64,000 nt of DNA from positions 97,774 through 161,773 of the forward strand of contig DAOMOK010000017.1 in assembly GCA_035444285.1 (NCBI GenBank), written 5' to 3'. The translations under genes were made by a program, and so were the position numbers. Of the stretch, positions 49,901 through 58,482 are shown in pieces. The DNA comes from CAADGU01 sp035444285 (GTDB lineage: Bacteria; Chloroflexota; Anaerolineae; Promineifilales; Promineifilaceae). Position 1 is the first letter of the stretch. Each line of letters opens with the position of its first letter. The notes below the pieces were generated by a model. It did not search any database. It was given only the letters and a program-made list of their open reading frames with translations, and was not told where the DNA came from.

Positions 49901-50383
49901 GATGGCGGTGCGCCATTTGTCTACGTCGAGCTTGCCGGTGGGGAAGTCGGCCTTGAGCAGCAGATCGTTGATCATGCCTTGCAGGCCGAGGGTACGGCCG
50001 TCGTCCGGTGAATATAATCGTGTAATGCCGTAATTGTGTAATTCGGTGATTTCATCCGGCAAAATAGTGCCGCCGCCGCCGCCAAAAATTTTGATGTGGC
50101 CGCAGCCCTGTTCATGCAGCAGGTCATACATATATTTGAAAAATTCGATGTGCCCACCCTGGTAGCTGGTGATGGCAATGGCCTGGGCGTCTTCCTGAAT
50201 AGCGGTGGTGACGATCTCCTGTACGCTGCGGTTATGCCCCAGGTGGATGACTTCCGCGCCGGAACTTTGCAAAATGCGGCGCATGATGTTGATGGCCGCA
50301 TCGTGGCCGTCAAAGAGGGAGGCGGCGGTGACAATACGGATTTTATTGACAGGTGTATAGGGCGAGACTTGTGTCATGGGCAA
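46901..50383 (-). CDS. icmF: Fused isobutyryl-CoA mutase IcmF
   Basis: 1160 residues in the IcmF order: B12-binding domain (residues about 15-140, [17 protein letters not shown] and [12 protein letters not shown]), MeaB-like GTPase chaperone (about 200-500, [15 protein letters not shown] P-loop, [22 protein letters not shown]), and the substrate-binding mutase barrel ([25 protein letters not shown] onward). It interconverts isobutyryl-CoA and n-butyryl-CoA (or a related pair) with adenosylcobalamin. The best-placed start is TTG 50383, five bases after AAGGAG; ATG 50377 is the alternative. Residues about 164-176 ([11 protein letters not shown]) are the translation of a CGTAATC repeat in the linker between the B12 and GTPase domains. 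Confidence 0.92.
   Translation of the reverse strand: [1160 protein letters not shown]
49857..49890. repeat. CGTAATC repeat inside icmF
   Basis: CGTAATCCGTAATCCGTGAAC followed by CGTATTCCGTG. Only one arm is present, in contrast to the hairpin copies. It is translated in frame in an inter-domain linker. Confidence 0.8.
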
Positions 50384-50610
50384 TCAATCTCCTTATCGGT
50401 TGGAATAGTGGTGTGACGATTATAACACGGGCATGGAGTGGCGGTACGGCCGTTGTCTCCTTAATGTCCGCCGTTTACAAAAGTCTCGCCAAAATGCCCC
50501 TCTTTTTCTCATGTGAAACCCTTGACAGCTCTTCCTCCTCCCCCCTAAAATGACAGTAGATGGCTTTTCCACAGTCATGCACTTGCGGGAACAGGAACAG
50601 AAGCAGACCC

Positions 50611-50823
50611 ATGGATAACAAAGATGGCTACCGCGTTTTGGGGGTCGAAAAGACGGCTGATGAGGAAGAGATCAAACGTGCGTATCGGAATGTGGGCCGC
50701 AACGATTACCCAGGCAGGCCCTCCAGCCATCACCAGATACAAACCACCATTAACCAACAACGATTATTGATAATACCCATACTCCTTTTTGGCGGCTTCC
50801 ACAACACAACCAAAAAGGATTGA
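50611..50823 (+). pseudogene. Truncated DnaJ J-domain fragment
   Basis: MDNKDGYRVLGVEKTADEEE and IKRAYRN reproduce helices I-II of a J-domain, but where a DnaJ protein has the HPD tripeptide the sequence reads NVGRNDYPGRPS and then loses all similarity. The remainder (QIQTTINQQRLLIIPILL) is unlike DnaJ. It cannot stimulate DnaK without HPD. It is probably a decayed 5' end of a dnaJ-like gene; the HtrA gene begins just after. Confidence 0.6.
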
Positions 50824-50830
50824 GCGTTTC

Positions 50831-52018
50831 ATGATTCGCAACCTGAATAGACCTTTCTACTTTCTCCTTTTACTTCTTTTTTCCCTGACGTTAGCCTGCC
50901 AGGCAGCCACCAACCCGCAAAGCCTCATGCCGATTAGCACAGTAGACGCTCAGGTCATTGTGGCCCAGGCCGTAGCTACCGTGCGCGCCGAAACCCCTGT
51001 GCTGGAGCCGGTTGGGTTGGCAGGCACGGCCGTGAACAGCCAGATCAGCACCGAATTAGAGCAGCGCCTCGTTCAAATTTACCAACAGGTGAATCCCTCG
51101 GTGGTTCACATCTTTGTCTATACCCAAAATGACTTTCTCGGTTCCGGCACCGGCTTTGTATTTGACGCCGACGGCCACATTGTCACCAATAATCACGTCA
51201 TTGAAGGTGGTGATGAATATGAGGTAGTGTTCCCTGATGGGCAGCGTCGTTTTGGGAACGTGGTGGGCAAAGATGTAGACAGCGACCTGGCCGTTTTGCA
51301 GGTAAGCGATCTGCCGTCTAACGCACCGCCGGTGACGTTAGCCGACTCCAACACTCTGCAAGTAGGGCAGTTTGTGGTGGCCATTGGCAATCCCTTTGGC
51401 GAGGCCAGCTCCATGTCTGTGGGCATCATCAGCGCCCTGGGGCGTACCCTGGAATCCCAGCGGCTGGTATCCGGCGGTTTTTTCTCCATTCCCCAAATCA
51501 TCCAAACTGACGCGGCCATTAACCCGGGTAATTCCGGTGGGCCGCTGCTCAATCTGGATGGCAGCGTGGTGGGTATTAACAGCGCCATATTGTCCCGCAC
51601 GGGGGCCAACTCCGGCGTCGGGTATGCCATCCCGGTAAATGCTGTGCGCAATATCGCGCCGGCGCTCATCACGACCGGGCGTTACCGGTATCCTTATATG
51701 GGCATCAGTATGCGTTCTGAACCGTTTACCTTGCGGGAACTGGAAACATTAGCCTTACCTGCTCAGGGGGTATGGGTGTCTGGCGTGGGGCAGGGCACAC
51801 CGGCCGAAAAAGCGGGGCTGATTGGGCATAATCTGGATGCTGCCTTCAGGCCAGATGGCGACTATATCATTGCCATTGATGGTGTGCCTGTAAACAGTTC
51901 AGACGATTTGTTGAGCTATCTGGTATTTGAAACCCAGGTGGGCGAAACGGTGGAGTTGACGGTAATCCGTCAGGGAGAAGAAATAAAAGTACCCTTGATC
52001 TTAGGCGAACGGCCGTGA
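50831..52018 (+). CDS. HtrA/DegP-like serine protease lipoprotein
   Basis: 395 residues from ATG 50831. Signal peptide with lipobox LTLAC (Cys 23), a spacer of about 60 residues, trypsin-like domain with the triad His 122 (VTNNHVIE), Asp 152 (DSDLAVLQV) and Ser 235 (NPGNSGGPLLN), and one C-terminal PDZ domain (AQGVWVSGVGQGTPAEKAGL ... DGVPVNSSDDLL). It would degrade or refold misfolded proteins outside the membrane. The stop codon overlaps an ACGGCCGT octamer (CGG CCG TGA). Confidence 0.92.
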   Translation: MIRNLNRPFYFLLLLLFSLTLACQAATNPQSLMPISTVDAQVIVAQAVATVRAETPVLEPVGLAGTAVNSQISTELEQRLVQIYQQVNPSVVHIFVYTQNDFLGSGTGFVFDADGHIVTNNHVIEGGDEYEVVFPDGQRRFGNVVGKDVDSDLAVLQVSDLPSNAPPVTLADSNTLQVGQFVVAIGNPFGEASSMSVGIISALGRTLESQRLVSGGFFSIPQIIQTDAAINPGNSGGPLLNLDGSVVGINSAILSRTGANSGVGYAIPVNAVRNIAPALITTGRYRYPYMGISMRSEPFTLRELETLALPAQGVWVSGVGQGTPAEKAGLIGHNLDAAFRPDGDYIIAIDGVPVNSSDDLLSYLVFETQVGETVELTVIRQGEEIKVPLILGERP

Positions 52019-52068
52019 TGCGTGACCCGTAAACCGACGGAATACGGGTTACGGATTACGAATTACGT
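52014..52068. repeat. CGTAATC hairpin after the HtrA gene
   Basis: GTGATGCGTGACCCGTAAACCG faces CGGAATACGGGTTACGGATTACGAATTACG. It starts at the stop codon of the protease gene. Confidence 0.8.
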
Positions 52069-52131
52069 TCTTTTATCGAGTCATCGTTGTTTTCATCCCA
52101 GCCAGACCATAGTGGTATTGTAGGAGGTACC

Positions 52132-53235
52132 ATGATAACCCAAGAGGAGTTGCAAGAGTTATTAGCCTATCAATCCAACAATGGCGTTGTCATCAGCCTT
52201 TATCTGGATTCAGATACGGCACGTGAAAATACGGAAACAATCAAACATCAGGTTAAAAGCATGATGCGCGCCGCCGAGGTTGACCATGAAAAGGCGGCGC
52301 TGACCATTGAGCAATACCTGGATTTGGGTTACGACTGGTCTACGCCAGGCATAGCCGTCTTTAGTGGACACGACGGCGAATTTTTCCGGGCTTACCCCAC
52401 GGCCGTTGCCTTTCGTAACCGGGTGCGGGTAGGCCACAAACCATATGTCAAACCGTTGGCGCACCTGGTAGATTTTTATGCTCATTACGGCGTCATCCTG
52501 GTAGATCGCGTAGGTGGGCGCTTTTTTGAATACCATCTGGGTGAACTACAAGCCGTAGATGGCATCATGGGCGAAGAAGTTCACAAGCTTAAGCAAGGTT
52601 TAGGTTCCTCTGCCGTCGGTATGCGTGGCGGCGTGGGCGGCGGTCGCCATGAGGAAGAAGTGGCCCATCGTAACTTGCGCGAAACGGCCGTCGCCGCTAC
52701 CCACTTCTTCCAGGGAAAGCCGATTCGCCGTCTTTTCCTGGCAGGCACATCGGAGACCGTTGCCGAGTTCCGCGAACTGCTGCCCAAGCAGTTGCAAAGC
52801 TGCATCGCCGGCACGTTTCCGATGGATATGAATGCCGGTGAACATGAAGTGCGCAAACAATCGTTGCGCTTGTTACAGGAAGCGAATGCGGAGCGCGAAG
52901 AAAAGCTGGTAGAGAGTTGGGTCTCTATGGTAGCGCGGGGGGGCACGGCCGTTGCTGGCCTGGATGATACGCTGCAAGCCGTCAGTGAACGGCGGGTGCA
53001 AACCCTGATCCTCAGCGATGGCTATCGCTTCCCCGGTTATTTGGATGAAACATCCGGCTTTCTGGTGGCCAACCTGGCCAAAAGCCCGCTAAGCGCCGAT
53101 GAGTTAACGGCCGTAGCCGATGTCATAGACGCCGCCTGCGCCATCACCATGGACAGCGGTGGTCATGTGGAAGTGATTCGGGACAATCCCAAACTGGAGG
53201 GGCACGGCCGTATAGGCGCTCTGCTGCGCTATTAA
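52132..53235 (+). CDS. baeRF-like (bacterial eRF1-related) protein
   Basis: 367 residues from ATG 52132, after a very strong AGGAGGT site. N-terminal VVISLYLDSDTAREN and TPGIAVFSGHDGEFFRAY, the central FYAHYGVILVDRVGGRFFEYHLGEL and the C-terminal VQTLILSDGYRFPGYLDE ... TAVADVIDAACAI follow the three-domain pattern of bacterial proteins related to archaeo-eukaryotic release factor aRF1/eRF1. The loop that would correspond to GGQ reads RGGVGGGRHEEE, glycine-rich but without GGQ. Relatives are suspected to act on stalled ribosomes; function here is inferred only from family resemblance. Confidence 0.65.
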   Translation: MITQEELQELLAYQSNNGVVISLYLDSDTARENTETIKHQVKSMMRAAEVDHEKAALTIEQYLDLGYDWSTPGIAVFSGHDGEFFRAYPTAVAFRNRVRVGHKPYVKPLAHLVDFYAHYGVILVDRVGGRFFEYHLGELQAVDGIMGEEVHKLKQGLGSSAVGMRGGVGGGRHEEEVAHRNLRETAVAATHFFQGKPIRRLFLAGTSETVAEFRELLPKQLQSCIAGTFPMDMNAGEHEVRKQSLRLLQEANAEREEKLVESWVSMVARGGTAVAGLDDTLQAVSERRVQTLILSDGYRFPGYLDETSGFLVANLAKSPLSADELTAVADVIDAACAITMDSGGHVEVIRDNPKLEGHGRIGALLRY

Positions 53236-53242
53236 TATTGAA

Positions 53243-53299
53243 TAGGAGATTGGAGATCAGAGACTGGTTCGATCTCCAATCTCCTATCCCCAATCTCTA
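53243..53299. repeat. GGAGATT hairpin
   Basis: ATAGGAGATTGGAGATC faces GATCTCCAATCTCCTAT with loop AGAGACTGGTTC. It starts just after the stop codon of the baeRF-like gene and is a plausible terminator stem. Confidence 0.8.
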
Positions 53300-53380
53300 C
53301 CTTCTCCTCTCCCGCCAATTATTTAACCCGCCCCCCTAAACACTTTCACAGCCTGCCTGTCTCACTTTTGTTTCCGGGCA

Positions 53381-53409
53381 TTTACAAACGAGAAAATCGA
53401 GATTATACT
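53381..53409 (+). promoter_or_regulatory. Promoter of the large surface protein gene
   Basis: TTTACA, 17-bp spacer, TATACT. Between it and the start codon is a small hairpin GGGCGT/ACGCCC at about 53472-53488. The 53300-53517 interval holds no other feature I can support. Confidence 0.6.
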
Positions 53410-53517
53410 TTAATTGACCTTCTCATTTTTTGCTAATGTTTTAGTACCACGAACTGTGTCTTGTGTTTTTGGGCGTTAATGTACGCCCTTATACCCTCAA
53501 TTCATAAGGAGAAAATC

Positions 53518-56500
53518 ATGAGGAAAAGATCACTTGTCTTAATGTTCTTGTTTGTGAGTGCGGTGCTGAGCCTCACCTTTTTCTCGCTGGCGTTTGCCAG
53601 TGCCCCACCCGGCATTGCCCAAGCCGTCCCGCCTGAAAAAGAGGTCCCCGCCGCAGAGCCGGCGGATACTGCCGAAATATCCGTGTTAGAAGTAGGGGGT
53701 GCTGTTACCGGTCTTGCACCGGCAAAGCGCCTGGTGACCCCTCTGGGCGCCATTTCGGTGTATGAAGCGGAACCGAATGACACCCCGGCCACGGCCAACC
53801 CGCTGGGTGGCAGCAGCGCCGTGGTACGCGGCAATACGTTCCCGGCTGGTGATATAGACTTCTTTTCCTTTACCGCCCAGGCGGGGGACCGCGTTTACGC
53901 GGCGACGATGACCGCCTTCTCGCCTAGTGCTACAGATAGCACTATGGACATCTATGATACAGATGGCACCACAATCCTGGAAACGGACGTCAATGACGGT
54001 TCATTTGCCGCCAGTTCTTCCAGCATTGCCGGCCTCACCCTGCCATCCAACGGTACCTACTACATTCGCGTGCGTTCCACCAGCGCCACCGCAACCATGC
54101 GTCCCTATGACCTTTATTTCCAACTGCAAAGCGGCACACCTGTGGCCGAGACAGAACCCAATAACGCCGCCGATGGTGGGCAGCCCTTGCCTGCTTCTGG
54201 CTGGGTCACTGGCACTATTAATCCGGCTGCCGACAATGACGTATTCTTGTTCGCCTTAAATGCCGGCGATACCGTCTTCTTGAGCCTGGATTTGGACCCG
54301 GAACGTGATGGCGGCACAAGCTGGAACGGCCGTTTTGGGTTGGGCGCGTTTGGCAATCCACCCCTCATTTTGGTGGTTAATGATGCCAATACCACCTCAC
54401 CCAATTCAGAAGCCTTCTTCATGACGGTGAAGGAGGCTGGTAACTACTATGTATATGTAGACCATCCGACCGCGGCCGGCACCCCGGCCTCGACCTACCA
54501 TTTGTCTGTTTCCGTCTTCCCCCACGTCCCGGCAACAAATAACTGCACGACCTATACCAGCACCGATGTGCCGGTCACGATCCCAACTGGCCCTGGCCTG
54601 GTAACTTCCACCTTAAATGTGCCTGGCAACCCACGCATTGCTGACCTGGATGTAACCATTGTACTGACGCACACATTTATGCCTGACGTGGACGTGACAT
54701 TAGTGGCTCCTGGCGGTAACGAAGTCGTTCTCTTTGCCGACCGTGGCGTCAGCACGCAGCTACAAATGAACCTGACCCTGGATGACGAAGCGGCTATCCC
54801 CAACACAATATATACTGTCCAGAGTGGCATAGTGTTCCAGCCATCCGCGAGCTACCGCCTGAGCTGGTTTGACGGCCAAAACGCTGGCGGCGACTGGACA
54901 CTAAACGTATATGACGATACAGCTGGTGACGGTGGCGTGCTGCAAAGCTGGGGCTTGACGATCTGTGAGCCACCACCGCCGCCAACTTGCCCCACCGGGA
55001 CGCAGCCCGTGACCGTCTTCAGCACTGACTTCGAGGCAAATAATGGTAACTTTACCAGCTCCGGCGTGGAGGATGAATGGCAGTGGGGTACTCCCACCTT
55101 TGTCCCGATCACCACATGCAACAGCGGCGCCAACTGCTGGGTAACGGACCTCACCGGCACCTACAATGCCAGCAGCAATCAAACCCTTCTCTCACCGGCG
55201 ATTGATCTGACCGGACTGACCGGCCCCATCATTATGCAGTGGGCGCAGAAATACCATATTGAGACCGCCACCTTTGACAACGCCTTCGTGCAGGTGCAAG
55301 AAGTGGGCGGAGCCAACCCCACCCGCTTGTGGGATTGGCTAGACGGCACCATGAACGCCACCGTCGGTAATCCCACGGTAACAATTCCCATGAGCGCCGG
55401 TTGGGGTGAACGTTGGGCCGACATCAGCGGATATGCCGGGCAGAGCATTGAGGCTGCCTTCAACCTGAGTAGTGACACCAGTGTCCAACTGGCCGGTCTG
55501 GCCATTGATGACGTCACCGTCACTGCCTGTGAACCGGTTGGCGGCGCCCCGGCTATCAGCCTGAGTAAAACGGTGGGTACCACACCCGGCGTCTGCGCTA
55601 CCACGGATGAAATCACGGTAGGCGCAGGCACGACCGTGTACTACTGCTATCAGGTAGAAAACACCGGCGATACGACACTGAACTTCCATGATCTGGTAGA
55701 TACGGAATTGGGCGTCATTCTCAATGACTTCCCCTACACCCTGGCTCCCGGCGCTTTCTCGCCAGAGGTCATTGTCTCTGACGTGGCGCTGGCAACGGTG
55801 ACAAATGAGGCGACGTGGACGGCCGTAACCGCTCTAGGCAGCTATGCGGCCGATGACACCATTCCCTTTAACTGGGAGGACATCTCTGGTACGGGTACAC
55901 CGGTGACGTTGACTGACGACTCGGTTAGTGGGGCCATTCCGTTGGGCTTTAGTTTCACCTACTTTGGCGACAACTACAGCGACATCTACATTAGCTCCAA
56001 TGGCTTCCTCACCGTGCTGCCTGGTCAGCCCAACGGCTGCTGCTCTGGCGGCATCCTGCCCAGCACCACCACGCCCAACGGCGTGATCGCCGGCTGGTGG
56101 GAAGACCTGAACCCCAGCGCCGGCGGTACTGTCCATTACGAGACGTTGGGCACAGCGCCGAACCGCGTGTTCATCGTCCAGTTCACCGATATTCCTCACT
56201 TTGGTGGTGGTAACCTGGTAACGAAGCAGTACAAGCTGTTTGAAGGCAGCAACTATATTGAAGTCCATTACCAGGCAGCCCCCTCTGACGGTGGCACACA
56301 TTCTGCAGGTATCGAGAACGCTGCGGGCACAGTTGGCGTGCAGTATTATCTCGGTACCGCTTCCCTACCCACGCCGCTGGCTGTGCGCTACTATGAGACT
56401 GTGGTGGCGAGCGCGTCAGATACGGACACGGCCACCGTCAATGTCCTGGTGCAGAATATTGACGTAGACCCGTTAAGCTTGAGCAGTACTCAGGATCCTG

Positions 56501-58317
56501 GTACCGTGGAGACCCAGACGCTCACCATTGCCAACACCGGCGACGGTACGCTGACGTGGGACATTACCGAAGAGCCAACGGCCGTACTGTCTGCGATCAC
56601 AACCGGTGGTGATGCCGCCCTGGCTCGTGAAGACGCCAGCGCCGCTGCCACCAACAGCAGCCAGGCAGCCGGCGCAGCCCCGGCGCTGAGCGGCTGGCGT
56701 GTCCCCGAAGATATACTCTATGACAACGGGCCACTGATCACCCATCCTGGCGGCGGCGCGGGCGGCGCTGATGTTAGCGCCCTACAAACGGCGCTGGGTA
56801 TGGATACTTTTGGCTTTGGCAACCAGGTTGCCGCCGGCAATCGGGTGGCGGATGACTTCACCGTCACTGGCGGCGGTTGGTTTATTAACACCATTACCTT
56901 CTTTGGCTACCAGACCGGTTCCAGCACCACATCCACGTTCACGGCCGTGAACCTGCGCATCTGGGATGGTCCGCCTAACGATCCCACCAGCAATGTGGTC
57001 TTTGGCGACACCACCACCAACCGCATGACTGCCACCGGATGGTCCAACATCTACCGCACATTGGATACTGCCCTGAGCGCCACCGACCGGCCGATTATGG
57101 CTAATGTCACGGACATCAACACTTTCTTGCCGCCCGGCACCTATTGGGTTGACTGGCAGGCCAACGGTACATTGGCTTCCGGCCCCTGGGCGCCGCCCAT
57201 TTCCATTCTGGGACAGACCACCACAGGTAATGCCATGCAATTCACCACCGCTGGTTGGGCTAACCTGGTTGATGGTGGTACGCTCACTCCGCAGGGACTC
57301 CCCTTCATCATTGAAGGTTTGTCCGATTGTAGCAACCCGGCTGATGTGCCATGGGTGAGCGTTGATCCTACCAGCGGTAGTAATGCCGGAGGCACAAGTA
57401 CAGACGTTACTGTGACCTTTGACTCCACCGGTCTGTCCAGTGGTACCTACACGGCCAATTTGTGTGTGTCTAGCAATGACCCGGACGTTGGCCCCGGCAA
57501 TGGTACCAGCCTGGTCATTGTGCCGGTAGAACTGGAAGTGACGGGAACGACGACGCCAGCCATCAGCCTGGTCAAGACGGTGGGCACGGAACCCGATGCT
57601 TGCGCTACCACGGATGAAATCACCGTGGCGGCAGGGACAACAGTCTATTACTGCTATGAGGTTACGAACACCGGCGATGTGACACTTAACCTGCACGACC
57701 TGGATGATGACCAGTTAGGCTCAATCTTTGCCGGCCTCAACTATGCGCTCACGCCCGGTAGCAGTGTGGACACCGTGGCAGCAGGTCTTACCATCAGCGA
57801 CACCATCAACGTCACGACCACCAATACGGCGACCTGGACGGCGTACAATGCCGGGCCAAGCGATGAAGCCACAGCCACAGCTTCGGCTACGGTCAATGTG
57901 CCGCCCTTTGTGCCTGCTCCGGCCATCACCATCGTCAAGACGGTGGGTACAACCCCAGGCGTCTGCGCCACTACCAGCACCATTACGGTAGCGTCCGGCA
58001 CAACTGTGTACTACTGCTACACCGTCACCAACACCGGCAACGTAGCTTTAGGACTGCACGATCTGGTAGATGATGAGTTAGGGACGCTGGTCACCGGGCT
58101 GGCTTATGACTTATTGCCAGGAGCCAGCGTGGACACAGTGGCGGCAGGTCTGACTGTCACGGCAACTATCACTGCGGACACAACGAACACCGCTACCTGG
58201 ACAGCGTACAATGCCGGGCCGATTGACGTAGCCACAGCTACCGCCTCGGCGACTGTTAACGTCACCACTGTCACACCCAGCTATCTGATCTACTTGCCCA
58301 TCATCCTGAAACCGTAG
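53518..58317 (+). CDS. Large multidomain secreted surface protein
   Basis: 1599 residues from ATG 53518 (AAGGAG seven bases upstream). After a signal peptide come two PPC-type domains (about 82-208 and 210-336; EAEPNDTP and ETEPNNAADGG), a proprotein-convertase P-like domain (about 341-486; DLDVTIVLTHTFMPDVDVTLVAP), a MAM-like jelly roll (about 491-673), a first ~105-residue DUF11-like repeat (678-771) split by a nidogen-like insert (774-965), a BACON-like and choice-of-anchor region (980-1340), two more DUF11-like repeats (1345-1461, 1467-1581) and the tail YLIYLPIILKP. There is no protease domain. Probably adhesive or matrix-forming. It is octamer-poor (four in 4.8 kb). Confidence 0.85.
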   Translation: MRKRSLVLMFLFVSAVLSLTFFSLAFASAPPGIAQAVPPEKEVPAAEPADTAEISVLEVGGAVTGLAPAKRLVTPLGAISVYEAEPNDTPATANPLGGSSAVVRGNTFPAGDIDFFSFTAQAGDRVYAATMTAFSPSATDSTMDIYDTDGTTILETDVNDGSFAASSSSIAGLTLPSNGTYYIRVRSTSATATMRPYDLYFQLQSGTPVAETEPNNAADGGQPLPASGWVTGTINPAADNDVFLFALNAGDTVFLSLDLDPERDGGTSWNGRFGLGAFGNPPLILVVNDANTTSPNSEAFFMTVKEAGNYYVYVDHPTAAGTPASTYHLSVSVFPHVPATNNCTTYTSTDVPVTIPTGPGLVTSTLNVPGNPRIADLDVTIVLTHTFMPDVDVTLVAPGGNEVVLFADRGVSTQLQMNLTLDDEAAIPNTIYTVQSGIVFQPSASYRLSWFDGQNAGGDWTLNVYDDTAGDGGVLQSWGLTICEPPPPPTCPTGTQPVTVFSTDFEANNGNFTSSGVEDEWQWGTPTFVPITTCNSGANCWVTDLTGTYNASSNQTLLSPAIDLTGLTGPIIMQWAQKYHIETATFDNAFVQVQEVGGANPTRLWDWLDGTMNATVGNPTVTIPMSAGWGERWADISGYAGQSIEAAFNLSSDTSVQLAGLAIDDVTVTACEPVGGAPAISLSKTVGTTPGVCATTDEITVGAGTTVYYCYQVENTGDTTLNFHDLVDTELGVILNDFPYTLAPGAFSPEVIVSDVALATVTNEATWTAVTALGSYAADDTIPFNWEDISGTGTPVTLTDDSVSGAIPLGFSFTYFGDNYSDIYISSNGFLTVLPGQPNGCCSGGILPSTTTPNGVIAGWWEDLNPSAGGTVHYETLGTAPNRVFIVQFTDIPHFGGGNLVTKQYKLFEGSNYIEVHYQAAPSDGGTHSAGIENAAGTVGVQYYLGTASLPTPLAVRYYETVVASASDTDTATVNVLVQNIDVDPLSLSSTQDPGTVETQTLTIANTGDGTLTWDITEEPTAVLSAITTGGDAALAREDASAAATNSSQAAGAAPALSGWRVPEDILYDNGPLITHPGGGAGGADVSALQTALGMDTFGFGNQVAAGNRVADDFTVTGGGWFINTITFFGYQTGSSTTSTFTAVNLRIWDGPPNDPTSNVVFGDTTTNRMTATGWSNIYRTLDTALSATDRPIMANVTDINTFLPPGTYWVDWQANGTLASGPWAPPISILGQTTTGNAMQFTTAGWANLVDGGTLTPQGLPFIIEGLSDCSNPADVPWVSVDPTSGSNAGGTSTDVTVTFDSTGLSSGTYTANLCVSSNDPDVGPGNGTSLVIVPVELEVTGTTTPAISLVKTVGTEPDACATTDEITVAAGTTVYYCYEVTNTGDVTLNLHDLDDDQLGSIFAGLNYALTPGSSVDTVAAGLTISDTINVTTTNTATWTAYNAGPSDEATATASATVNVPPFVPAPAITIVKTVGTTPGVCATTSTITVASGTTVYYCYTVTNTGNVALGLHDLVDDELGTLVTGLAYDLLPGASVDTVAAGLTVTATITADTTNTATWTAYNAGPIDVATATASATVNVTTVTPSYLIYLPIILKP
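55550..58260 (+). repeat. Three internal DUF11-like repeats in the surface protein
   Basis: Units start near 55550, 57550 and 57915. Shared landmarks are AISLxKTVGTxPxxCATTDEITVxAGTTVYYCY, NTGDxTLxxHDLxDxxLG and NTATWTAYN (with TNEATWTA in the first). The second and third are close at DNA level, pointing to recent duplication. Each has two cysteines likely to pair. Confidence 0.85.
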
Positions 58318-58375
58318 TTCTTTAATAACACCAGTCAAGAATCGGTTTTTGTTCCGGTTCTTGAACCGGTATAGC

Positions 58376-58412
58376 AAGAGGGTATCTGGCAACAGATACC
58401 CTCTTCTTTTTC
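58376..58412 (+). terminator. Intrinsic terminator of the surface protein gene
   Basis: AAGAGGGTATCTG, GCAA, CAGATACCCTCTT followed by CTTTTTCTC. A 13-bp stem with a tetraloop, 60 bp after the stop codon. Confidence 0.9.
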
Positions 58413-58482
58413 TCACCTGAATTTGACCGGCGCGGGGGATTTTGTTACGATTCCCTTCGCTTCATTAACAGATGTATGCATG

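Noticed and set aside
56782..57696. 304-codon minus-strand frame within the surface protein gene
   Set aside because: Gly/His/Arg-rich antisense of repetitive beta-protein sequence.
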